A stretch of DNA of 6,930 nt, taken from NCBI RefSeq assembly GCF_001553005.1, contig NZ_KQ959902.1:1-6930 (forward strand), read 5' to 3'. This DNA is from Gemelliphila asaccharolytica (GTDB taxonomy: Bacteria > Bacillota > Bacilli > Staphylococcales > Gemellaceae). Below the pieces are notes generated by a model. The model was not told the origin of the DNA. It did not search any database and saw nothing but the letters and a program-made list of their open reading frames with translations. Positions 1 through 5,968 of the stretch are shown one piece after another (position 1 is the stretch's first letter; each line of letters begins with the position of its first letter). The translations under genes and the position numbers were made by a program.

Positions 1-3000
1 TTCGTCAAAGTGATACCATGTTCCATTTACAGGTTCCCATTCTGCTTTTGCAAAACTTCCATTTGCTCTTAAATACCACCAGCCTATTTCATCTTTTTGC
101 CAGCCTGCTTTTACCTCTGGTGTAGGTGTTGGTGTTGGTGTTGGATTAGGTGTAGGAGTTGGATTAATGTTTGGATTTTCTGCTCCATGTTTTTTATCTA
201 ATTCTTTTGCTTTTTCTAACGCTGTATTTACTTCTGCCACACTATTTGCTTTGTTTATTTCTAATGCAGCTTTAGTTTTTTCTGCTTCTGTTAGATTTTT
301 TAATTCTGTGACTTCTTTTACTGCTTTTTCTTTCGCTTCTTTTAATTCTTTGTTAGCTGTATTTTTCGCTTTTGCTTGGTCTAGAGCTTCGCTTACTTTT
401 GCTTTTTCTGTCGCTTTGTTTATTTCTGCTTTAAAGCTTTCTTTTTCTTCGTTTGTTAGCTGGTCAAGTTTGTCTAATTCTGCTAATGCAGCTGTTTTTG
501 CGTTAGTTAATGCTTCTGTATCTTTTTCTTTTGCTTCTGCTTTTGCTTCATTAACTTCTGCTATATTTTTTGCTTTGTCTATTTCTTCTTTTGCTGCTTT
601 TTTTTGTTCCTTAGTTAAGTTAGCAAGTTTATCTATTTCTGCTTTTGCTGCGTTTTTTGCGTTAGTTATTGCTTCTGTATCTTTTTCTTTTGCTTTTGCT
701 TTTGCTTCATTAACTTCTGCTATATTTTTTGCTTTGTCTATTTCTTCTTTTGCTGCTTTTTTTTGTTCCTTAGTTAAGTTAGCAAGTTTTTCTAATTCTG
801 CTAGAGCAGTTGTTTTTGCGTCTTTTAGTTCTTTATTAGCTGTATTTTTCGCTTTTGCTTGTTCTAGTATATTATTTATTTCTTTGTCATCTTTTGCTTT
901 GTCTATTTCACTATTAAAGTCTTTTTGTTCTTTATCTTCTAAAAAGTTCAAGCTTTTTATTTGTTCTTTTGCTGTAGCTTTTTCTTTTGAGTAATCCAGC
1001 TCTATAGGTCTTAATGTGGCAAATCTTAGTACAGGTTCTGCACTATTTGTAGTATCTCCCATGTCAAATGGATCAAATAGTCCACAATCAATAATTACAT
1101 TTGTAAGGAGTTCATTTTTACTATCAATTTTGCTTTTATCTACAGGATATTCTATAGTTTTAGGGAAAGCTTTTCTATCTGCGTAATTTTTTAAATATCT
1201 TTCTCCGTCACTAGCTTCTCCTTTAAGTTTATATCCTGATAGATTATTATCGTACCATGAAGTTATTTTTGCTACTCCGTCTTTTTTAGCTCCGTCATAA
1301 TCTACATATTCTAAGTTCCAAATATGAAAAATAAGTTTCAAACGATTTGTAGAAAGTATTGGATTAAGCTCGACTTTATACTGACCGTCTTTTACTATTA
1401 AACGAGTTTTATCTTTATCAATCATGCCATCAGCAAGTGAAAGGTTATTGCTCGGACTATCTGTTAATTTATCTTCTATTCTTACATCTATACTATAAAT
1501 TCCATCTCGCAAATTTTTATAATCAGCTTTATAGTCAGATATTTTCCCTTGTTCATTTTCTGCTCTTGCTTTTTCTTTTATATTACTATATTCATCTCCA
1601 GTAGACATATAAAAAACATTGTCTATCAAATTATAGTAATATCCTTTTCTCTCTTCTGATAAGTATTTAAAGCTTTTTATAGCATCCATACTAGAAAGAC
1701 GTCCTTGTCCAGACATTCTAGCGTGAATCTCCATATTGTCAACATCATTTTTGTTATCTTTTTCTTCTACTTTCCCTATCCAGTACCCTATTTGTTTTTC
1801 ACTTAATGAGTAGAGATTGTTGTTTTTATCATACTCTTTTATTTCTTTTATTCTTAGCTCTTTATACTCGTCTAAGCTCATTCTTTTTTCATTTAAATCT
1901 GTAGCTTCTATAGATATATTACTTAATTCGTCCTCACTATTAGCAGAATTTATTCTTTCTATATATTTAGTTTGCTCTTCTTCTGTTAAATGAGTTTGTT
2001 CTTTTATTTCTTTAATTCCTTTTTCTTTTAATTCTACTAATTTTTTATTTTGAGGATTTTTATTTTTTTCGTCTAGTTCTTTTGCTTCTTGTGTTATTTT
2101 TTCTAGTTCACTATTATCACTTGCATTTGTTATTTTTGCTTTTAAGCTTTCTTTTTGCACATTTGTTAAATTGTCTAGTTTTTCTAATTCAGCTATTGCT
2201 TTTTCTCTTTCTTTTTGTAAATTTTCTTTAGCACTTGCTTTTTTATTTTCACTATCTTTTTGGATAGCTTCTTTTTCTATTTCGTGTATTTTACTAATTT
2301 CAGTTTCAGCAGTTATTTTTGAAATATAATTTTCTCTTTCTTTTTGCTCTAGATTTTGTAGAGATTGTATCTTTTCTTTTGCTACTTGTTTTACTGTTTC
2401 TATATCTTTAGAATTTTTTTCTTCTGAGGCTTTTATATTATTTATAACCTCTTGTTCTTTTTCTTCTGTCTGAGCGTCTATATAGTCTTTTTTATATTTT
2501 TCTTTTTCTTCTTTTTTCAGGTCAGGAGCATTGTCAGCTATAAATTCACTTATATTGTCTAATTTATAAGCTTTAGCTACTAATTTTGCTAGATTTTCTC
2601 TACTATTTATGCTAGTTACTTCATTTGCTAAACTATCAACTTCTTCTTTTGTTATGTTAGATAGCCCCTTAACTTCTTTTTTGAAATTTTCTTTTAACTC
2701 TAGCAAATCTTTTGTTAAAGCGTCACTAGACTTATCTATAACTTTTATTTTAGAAAAGTCAAAAGTTGGTTTAGCTACTTGAGTTCCTGAGCCTTTATGT
2801 ATGTTTTCCATTACTTGAACATAGACTTGGACCTTTGTTTCTAATTTATTATCTTGTATTTCATTTTTATCTATTGGATATTCTAAAACTCTAGGATAAT
2901 CTTTTTCATTTGTAATATTTTTTGTATATCTTGATAGTACTGTCGACGGTGCAAATTCTCCATTTTCTAGTGGATAGCCTAATTTTCCTAACCAACCCGT

Positions 3001-3321
3001 AAGTTGACTTCCGTTAAATTCTTTTTTTAATGAATGAAACGTAAGTCTTACTTTATACTGACCGTTTTCTACTATAAGGCGAGTTTGGTCTTTCTCTACT
3101 GTCCCGTCCATCATACTTTTCTGCTTTTTATTTGAGGCATGCATAATATCTACATCTATACTATAAATTCCGTCTTGCAGATTTTTAACGTCCAAAGTGT
3201 TTGTAGTGTTTGTTTGGGGCGTTTCGGTAGCGTTTGCGATATTAAGAGGTTTTACACTCCCAGTTATACTAAAAAGTAAAGCTCCCGTTACTCCTACTGC
3301 CAATATCTTGTTATATTTCAT
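1..3321 (-). CDS. Secreted NEAT-domain surface protein with GA-like helical repeats and a choline-binding-type repeat (partial, C-terminus off the left edge)
   Basis: An uninterrupted 1107-codon frame runs from ATG (GGGAGG ribosome binding site 5-6 nt upstream) to the window edge without a stop. Residues 1-31 look like a signal peptide (MKYNK, hydrophobic core, cleavage after ANA). NEAT-like domains occupy about 46-190 (DGIYSIDV, SMMDG, RLIVENGQYKV) and 604-770 (DGIYSIDV, RLIVKDGQYKV). Residues 200-480 and 784-1045 are charged alpha-helical repeats of about 53 residues with LTKEQK and IDKAKNIAEVNEA motifs, resembling GA/FIVAR modules that in other proteins bind albumin or matrix proteins. A Pro-Thr linker (1053-1068) precedes a repeat with GW, GWWY and TWYHFDE, typical of choline-binding cell-wall anchors. 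NEAT proteins capture haem or haemoglobin in Gram-positive bacteria. Neither domain has the usual YxxxY after its penultimate strand, so haem binding is uncertain. An upstream Fur box suggests induction under iron limitation. Surface location and family are fairly certain; the ligand is inferred. Confidence 0.9.
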   Translation of the reverse strand, partial: MKYNKILAVGVTGALLFSITGSVKPLNIANATETPQTNTTNTLDVKNLQDGIYSIDVDIMHASNKKQKSMMDGTVEKDQTRLIVENGQYKVRLTFHSLKKEFNGSQLTGWLGKLGYPLENGEFAPSTVLSRYTKNITNEKDYPRVLEYPIDKNEIQDNKLETKVQVYVQVMENIHKGSGTQVAKPTFDFSKIKVIDKSSDALTKDLLELKENFKKEVKGLSNITKEEVDSLANEVTSINSRENLAKLVAKAYKLDNISEFIADNAPDLKKEEKEKYKKDYIDAQTEEKEQEVINNIKASEEKNSKDIETVKQVAKEKIQSLQNLEQKERENYISKITAETEISKIHEIEKEAIQKDSENKKASAKENLQKEREKAIAELEKLDNLTNVQKESLKAKITNASDNSELEKITQEAKELDEKNKNPQNKKLVELKEKGIKEIKEQTHLTEEEQTKYIERINSANSEDELSNISIEATDLNEKRMSLDEYKELRIKEIKEYDKNNNLYSLSEKQIGYWIGKVEEKDNKNDVDNMEIHARMSGQGRLSSMDAIKSFKYLSEERKGYYYNLIDNVFYMSTGDEYSNIKEKARAENEQGKISDYKADYKNLRDGIYSIDVRIEDKLTDSPSNNLSLADGMIDKDKTRLIVKDGQYKVELNPILSTNRLKLIFHIWNLEYVDYDGAKKDGVAKITSWYDNNLSGYKLKGEASDGERYLKNYADRKAFPKTIEYPVDKSKIDSKNELLTNVIIDCGLFDPFDMGDTTNSAEPVLRFATLRPIELDYSKEKATAKEQIKSLNFLEDKEQKDFNSEIDKAKDDKEINNILEQAKAKNTANKELKDAKTTALAELEKLANLTKEQKKAAKEEIDKAKNIAEVNEAKAKAKEKDTEAITNAKNAAKAEIDKLANLTKEQKKAAKEEIDKAKNIAEVNEAKAEAKEKDTEALTNAKTAALAELDKLDQLTNEEKESFKAEINKATEKAKVSEALDQAKAKNTANKELKEAKEKAVKEVTELKNLTEAEKTKAALEINKANSVAEVNTALEKAKELDKKHGAENPNINPTPTPNPTPTPTPTPEVKAGWQKDEIGWWYLRANGSFAKAEWEPVNGTWYHFDE
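500..789 (-). repeat. Near-identical tandem repeat inside the NEAT surface protein (159-bp period)
   Basis: Bases 500-630 and 659-789 match at 129 of 131 positions with a period of 159 bp, i.e. 53 codons. They encode consecutive GA-like modules (roughly residues 841-893 and 894-946). Related but more diverged modules flank them; for example, AKAKNTANKELK appears at residues 823-834 and 983-994. The high DNA identity points to a recent duplication, so repeat number may vary between strains. Confidence 0.85.
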
Positions 3322-3347
3322 ATTTTCCTCCCTTTTTTTCGTTAGAA

Positions 3348-3362
3348 TGATAGTTATTATCA
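3348..3362 (-). promoter_or_regulatory. Fur box upstream of the NEAT protein gene
   Basis: On the minus strand this reads TGATAATAACTATCA, matching the 7-1-7 Fur consensus TGATAATNATTATCA at all but one position. It ends 26 bases before the ATG of the NEAT gene. Fur-family repressors with iron bind such sites and block transcription, so the gene is probably derepressed in low iron. A possible -10 (TAAAAT, 3370-3365) lies immediately upstream, placing the box near +1. PerR/Zur-type boxes look similar, but the NEAT target favours Fur. Confidence 0.75.
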
Positions 3363-3558
3363 AAATTTTAACTTAAAAAAAATTTCTCATAATCTAATTA
3401 AATATTAGCATTTTTAAGGTAAAAAAACAATATTTTTTCAAATATTTTTTTATCAAACAAATTATAAAACTATTTTTATACTTTGATTATATTTATTTTC
3501 AAGCTATTTTCTCCTTTTTTGCTACTGGCTAGATAAAAATATTATCCCATTTTCGCAT
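3363..3558. other. AT-rich intergenic region between the terminator and the NEAT gene
   Basis: No credible gene lies here. Apart from the candidate promoters, the minus strand contains AAAAAAGGAG followed by a TTG that opens only an 8-codon frame (about 3501 to 3478); a leader peptide is possible but unsupported. Runs of A and T dominate. Confidence 0.5.
3402..3430 (-). promoter_or_regulatory. Candidate promoter for the NEAT gene
   Basis: Minus strand TTGTTT (3430-3425), 17-bp spacer, TAATAT (3407-3402) with an extended -10 TGC. The region is so AT-rich that alternatives exist: TTGAAA-N16-TATAAA at 3502-3475, and a lone TAAAAT at 3370-3365 next to the Fur box. The exact start site is unresolved. 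Confidence 0.35.
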
Positions 3559-3592
3559 AAAAAAAACCTTTCTTATCATTGATAAGAAAGGT
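3559..3592 (-). terminator. Rho-independent terminator
   Basis: Minus strand ACCTTTCTTATC, loop AAT, GATAAGAAAGGT: a perfect 12-bp stem followed by eight T residues. On the plus strand the stem is not followed by a T-run, so it acts on leftward transcripts. It would end transcription from the RelE-type toxin-antitoxin operon and the tnpB remnant and insulate the NEAT gene. Its ascending arm directly follows the presumed right end of the IS200/IS605 remnant. Confidence 0.85.
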
Positions 3593-3593
3593 A

Positions 3594-3712
3594 TGAATTA
3601 CATGCTTCAACCTTTTACTTTATTTATCATTTTATTTCTAAAAATCAAAACGTCTTACACAAAGTCCACAAGCTTATATTCGGGTAGTTCCTACCCTATA
3701 TAGTATCTGTTT
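3594..3712 (-). ncRNA. Candidate IS200/IS605 right end / omega-RNA (reRNA) remnant
   Basis: In TnpB-bearing IS200/IS605 elements the end of tnpB plus the right end gives a guide RNA whose last bases come from the flanking host DNA. Downstream of the tnpB stop the minus strand shows a 6-bp hairpin GGGTAG-GAA-CTACCC (3696-3682) and a terminal imperfect hairpin TGAA-N8-TTCA (3609-3594), the layout expected of such a right end. The next bases, ACCTTTCTTATC, would be the guide segment and are the ascending arm of the terminator. Identification rests on position and structure only. The exact 3' boundary and any expression are unknown. Confidence 0.4.
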
Positions 3713-3880
3713 ACACTACTTCTAATAGTCTACTAAGTCCTTCGTTTTTTATATTTATTGCTGTATTTATATCTCTATCTATATTATTTCCACATTCACA
3801 AATGTATATTCTTTCGTTTAGTTTCATTTGTTTCTTGTTACCACATTTACTACAAATTTGGCTGCTTTTTTTCCCAAGCT
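3711..3880 (-). pseudogene. tnpB: IS200/IS605-family TnpB C-terminal remnant
   Basis: The minus-strand frame ending at TAA (3713-3711) encodes SSQICSKCGNKK, then a stretch with YICECG, then DRDINTAINIKNEGLSRLLEVV. These are the hallmarks of the TnpB C-terminus: a zinc finger (CxxC...CxC) and the last RuvC-like motif with catalytic Asp in DRDIN. Only about 50 of the usual 350-430 residues remain. No tnpB similarity is recognisable upstream of SSQICS, and the frame soon runs into the toxin gene, so the transposon is 5'-truncated and cannot make a nuclease. The upstream break (about 3865-3880) is approximate. No tnpA is visible. Confidence 0.85.
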
Positions 3881-3898
3881 CCGAAAAGAGTGTGTTGT

Positions 3899-4183
3899 TT
3901 ATAATCTTACTTTCTTGTATATATCTCCTCTTGAACCTATGTCAAATACATATACTAATAATTCATCGTCTACAACACGGAAAATGGCTCTATAATCCCC
4001 TATTCTCATTCTGAATATATCATCATAATATTTTGAATAGAATTTTTTTATATCATAAGTTTTTATATTTTGTTTATTTTCTGCTATTTCTATAAATGCT
4101 TTATAAAATCTTATTCCTATTGATTTTCTTTTTTTGATAAACTTTTCTGCTGATTTTGAATATTTAACCTTGTAAAAGTTCAT
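3899..4183 (-). CDS. RelE/ParE-family type II toxin
   Basis: This 94-residue protein has the RelE/ParE fold pattern: N-terminal YKVKYSKSAEKFIKK, a helical segment, then the core strand motif FRMRIGDYRAIFRV (57-70) and a C-terminal DIGSRGDIYKK (81-91). Conserved basic residues R58, R60, R65 and R85 and Y89 are where RelE-type enzymes bind and cut mRNA on the ribosome; ParE relatives instead inhibit gyrase, and sequence alone does not settle which applies. The ATG lies 20 bases inside the antitoxin gene, indicating translational coupling and antitoxin-first order. Length is normal and the gene looks intact. It ends just before the tnpB remnant. Confidence 0.85.
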   Translation of the reverse strand: MNFYKVKYSKSAEKFIKKRKSIGIRFYKAFIEIAENKQNIKTYDIKKFYSKYYDDIFRMRIGDYRAIFRVVDDELLVYVFDIGSRGDIYKKVRL

Positions 4184-4439
4184 CTAAAGTAATTTCCTTT
4201 CCACTCATATTATTATAATCAATATTCATTAATTCGATTTCTTTTTGTTCTTCTTTGTCCATATAAGAACAAGTTGAATTAATATATTCTAGTAAACTTA
4301 GGTTTTCTTTTTGAATTATTGCTTTTAATGCTGTATCTCTTAAAAATTCTGAAAAGGACATACCACTTTTTTTTGCATAGTCATTTATTTTTTCATAAGT
4401 TGTTACTGGTAAAGTTATATTTTTTCTAATCATACTCAT
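4164..4439 (-). CDS. Ribbon-helix-helix (RelB-like) antitoxin
   Basis: This 91-residue protein begins with MSMIRKNITLPVTTYEKI, a typical ribbon-helix-helix DNA-binding strand and helix, followed by AKKSGMSFSEFLRDTALKAI. The acidic C-terminal half (residues about 55-91) would wrap the toxin. AAAGGAG is correctly spaced for the first ATG, whereas the in-frame ATG at codon 3 would sit too far away. The last 20 bases overlap the toxin gene. Such antitoxins neutralise the toxin and repress their own promoter; the repeated GTGTATAAT in the promoter is the likely binding site. Confidence 0.85.
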   Translation of the reverse strand: MSMIRKNITLPVTTYEKINDYAKKSGMSFSEFLRDTALKAIIQKENLSLLEYINSTCSYMDKEEQKEIELMNIDYNNMSGKEITLDELLQG

Positions 4440-4464
4440 ATAGTATCATCTCCTTTATAACTCT

Positions 4465-4492
4465 ATTATACACATTATACACACTATGTCAA
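4465..4492 (-). promoter_or_regulatory. Promoter and probable operator of the RelE-type toxin-antitoxin operon
   Basis: Minus strand TTGACA (4492-4487), 16-bp spacer, TATAAT (4470-4465): both boxes are perfect consensus. The 9-mer GTGTATAAT occurs twice in tandem (4482-4474 and 4473-4465), so the -10 lies within the second copy. Ribbon-helix-helix antitoxins bind short repeats, making this the probable autoregulation site. Confidence 0.8.
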
Positions 4493-4500
4493 ATGTTAAT

Positions 4501-4547
4501 TTTTATTAAATTATTTTATTTATTTCTAGTCTATATTTATTATTTTT
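4501..4547 (-). repeat. Orphan copy of the ylmH 3' end (direct repeat, distal copy)
   Basis: These 47 bases match 5199-5245 at 45 positions. Read on the minus strand they encode KNNKYRLEINKII followed by TAA, exactly the last 13 residues of YlmH. Both mismatches are silent (CTA versus TTA for Leu, ATT versus ATC for Ile). Upstream in this frame there is a TAG, and no other ylmH sequence is present. With the copy at the true ylmH end it brackets the YefM-YoeB module; spacing copy to copy is 698 bp. Confidence 0.85.
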
Positions 4548-4602
4548 CTAACTCTTTTTTTATTAAAGATTTAATATTTATTCTCTTTTCGTTTATTTAG
4601 CG

Positions 4603-4872
4603 TTAAAATTCATAATGTGTCCACATACTTAAAATTTTTACAGTTTTCTCTTCTTCTAAAACTTCATATACTAATCTATGTTTAATATTAATTCTTCTTG
4701 AATATGCACATCTTAAATCTCCCTGTAATTTTTCATAAGATGGAGGATTTTGAAATGGATTTTTTCTGACAAGGTCTATAAGTGCTTTTGTTTTTTTATC
4801 TAATCTAACAGACTTTAATTTTTCAATATCCTTTACAGATTTTTTTGTATAGACAATTTTATACACTACCAT
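4603..4872 (-). CDS. yoeB: YoeB-type toxin (Txe/YoeB family mRNA interferase)
   Basis: This 89-residue protein is a full-length Txe/YoeB family member. It shows NPFQNPPSYEKL, YSRRINIKHRLVYEV and the terminal MWTHYEF. The residues that align with the catalytic set of E. coli YoeB (Glu46, Arg65, His83, Tyr84) are present as E47, R66, H86 and Y87, so the toxin should be active: it would cleave mRNA in the ribosomal A site. The ATG overlaps the antitoxin stop by 7 bases (ATGGTAG), giving coupled translation. The module lies between two copies of the ylmH 3' end, suggesting it arrived as a unit. Confidence 0.93.
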   Translation of the reverse strand: MVVYKIVYTKKSVKDIEKLKSVRLDKKTKALIDLVRKNPFQNPPSYEKLQGDLRCAYSRRINIKHRLVYEVLEEEKTVKILSMWTHYEF

Positions 4873-5114
4873 TTTACCTCAGATTCCTCGATACAATCAT
4901 CAAGAGATGTATTCAATCCTTCTATGATTTTTTCTTTTGTTGCCGGAAAAGAAGATAAATATAAAGTTTCTATCATGTCATTATATTCTTCCTCGCTTAA
5001 AATAACTGCATTTCCTTCTTTAGTGCTGATATTTACTGGCTCATTATATTTTATCGCCTGCTCTAAAATACCAAAAATATTTTTCCTAAAATTTGTAACA
5101 TTAGTATTAAGCAT
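4866..5114 (-). CDS. yefM: YefM/Phd-family antitoxin
   Basis: This 82-residue antitoxin has the YefM/Phd N-terminal DNA-binding and dimerisation domain: TNFRKNIFGILEQAIKYNEPV, then NISTKEGNAVILSEEEYNDMIETLYL. The acidic C-terminal tail (LDDCIEESE) is the expected toxin-binding part. AAGGAGG lies 8 bases before the ATG. It is paired with the YoeB toxin directly downstream and overlaps it by 7 bases. The complex should repress the operon through the palindrome over the -10. Confidence 0.92.
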   Translation of the reverse strand: MLNTNVTNFRKNIFGILEQAIKYNEPVNISTKEGNAVILSEEEYNDMIETLYLSSFPATKEKIIEGLNTSLDDCIEESEVKW

Positions 5115-5129
5115 TAATTACACCTCCTT

Positions 5130-5165
5130 ATACGTACATTATAGCGTACGTATTATAGTTGTCAA
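5130..5165 (-). promoter_or_regulatory. Promoter and palindromic operator of yefM-yoeB
   Basis: Minus strand TTGACA (5165-5160), 16-bp spacer, TATAAT (5143-5138), both perfect. A perfect inverted repeat ATACGTAC-N8-GTACGTAT (5153-5146 and 5137-5130) straddles the -10. E. coli YefM-YoeB binds palindromes centred on TGTACA; the GTAC cores here are reminiscent of that. Binding would block RNA polymerase directly. Confidence 0.85.
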
Positions 5166-5198
5166 GTACTCTCACATTTAACATAGGAACTATTCTAC

Positions 5199-5245
5199 TT
5201 TTATTAGATTATTTTATTTATTTCTAATCTATATTTATTATTTTT
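5199..5245 (-). repeat. ylmH 3' end copy of the direct repeat (proximal copy)
   Basis: This is the genuine end of ylmH, including the stop codon at 5206-5204 and five bases beyond it. It forms a 47-bp direct repeat (45 of 47) with 4501-4547. Similarity stops sharply on both sides, as expected of a recombination junction. Confidence 0.85.
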
Positions 5246-5968
5246 TTTGTTTTGAGTTATATTTTTTAAAATAAATCTGCCATATTTCCTAATTGATAAT
5301 AAATCTTCTTCTTTGCACCTAAAATTATGACTTTTTATTATAAAATGGTTTATTTTTATATATTCACTTTCAAACATGGCACTTGTTTTACTTCGGCTTT
5401 TGTTTGTTATTTTTGAAATTATTATATCTGCTCTTAAGGATAGGGCCGTTATAAAAAATGTTTCATAATTTCTTCTTATTTCTATATCGTTAAAGTCTTT
5501 TAATAAAAAGGAAACATTTGCTTTTTTTATTCTCGATAAATTAGCAATCAGGTAATCTTTTAGAGAGTTATCAGCGAAAATCATTATATTTTCATCTTGG
5601 ATAATTATATCTCCAATTCTATCAAAATTTATTCCTAAAGAATGAACACTTCCTACAACATCTCTGTGAGTAAGATTATTAAACTTTGTATTAAATTTAG
5701 CACTTAGGCAAGACACTTCGTAAGAAATATCATAGTTTAGAAATTTTATTATTTTTGCTTTTGCTCTCTCACTTCCCTCGTAACCTCCAAAAAATTCTAA
5801 GGAAACCGCTTTGTAATTATAAGCTACTATTTTTTGTAAAAGCTTTTGTTCTACTGGAGTGAGAAAGTGAGTTACTTGATTTTTATTTGCTGATAGGTCT
5901 ATTTTTTTTAGTAATTCTTTTGCTAAAATTTGTTCATTATTAGCTAAAAGGGGCAATTTTAATTTCAT
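5204..5968 (-). CDS. ylmH: YlmH, S4-domain RNA-binding protein
   Basis: 254 residues, close to the roughly 257 of Bacillus subtilis YlmH. The N-terminal part has FLTPVEQKLLQKIV (35-48) and the FFGGYEGSERAKAKI motif; the middle has HRDVVGSVHSLGINFDRIGDI. The C-terminal S4 domain (about 178-250) shows LRADIIISKITNKSR and YIKIN. YlmH binds the ribosome and has been linked to ribosome-associated quality control (RqcP-like) and, in some species, cell division. The ATG directly follows the ylmG stop, with AGGTGG upstream inside ylmG. In Bacilli divIVA normally follows; here a toxin-antitoxin cassette does, and the last 47 bp recur at 4501-4547. Confidence 0.93.
   Translation of the reverse strand: MKLKLPLLANNEQILAKELLKKIDLSANKNQVTHFLTPVEQKLLQKIVAYNYKAVSLEFFGGYEGSERAKAKIIKFLNYDISYEVSCLSAKFNTKFNNLTHRDVVGSVHSLGINFDRIGDIIIQDENIMIFADNSLKDYLIANLSRIKKANVSFLLKDFNDIEIRRNYETFFITALSLRADIIISKITNKSRSKTSAMFESEYIKINHFIIKSHNFRCKEEDLLSIRKYGRFILKNITQNKKNNKYRLEINKII

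Noticed and set aside
167..994. Long plus-strand ORF (275 codons) rich in Phe, Ser and Ala
   Set aside because: It is antisense to the Lys/Ala/Glu-rich GA-like repeats of the NEAT protein. AAA, GAA and GCT codons read backwards give TTT, TTC and AGC, so stops are rare by composition. It has no recognisable domain.
3571..3587. Second Fur-like site TTATCATTGATAA
   Set aside because: It is the centre of the terminator hairpin. The half-sites do not fit the 7-1-7 spacing well and the stem explains the symmetry.
3613..3650. Possible third copy of the ylmH 3' end in the omega-RNA region
   Set aside because: TTAGAAATAAA is shared, but the match needs gaps and does not keep the YlmH reading frame; AT-rich chance is enough.
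3802..4014. Plus-strand hydrophobic ORF of 70 codons
   Set aside because: Antisense to the tnpB remnant and RelE-type toxin; hydrophobicity comes from T-rich composition. No ribosome binding site or family.
4924..5181. Plus-strand ORF of 85 codons
   Set aside because: Antisense to yefM and its promoter/operator, which are clearly functional on the minus strand.
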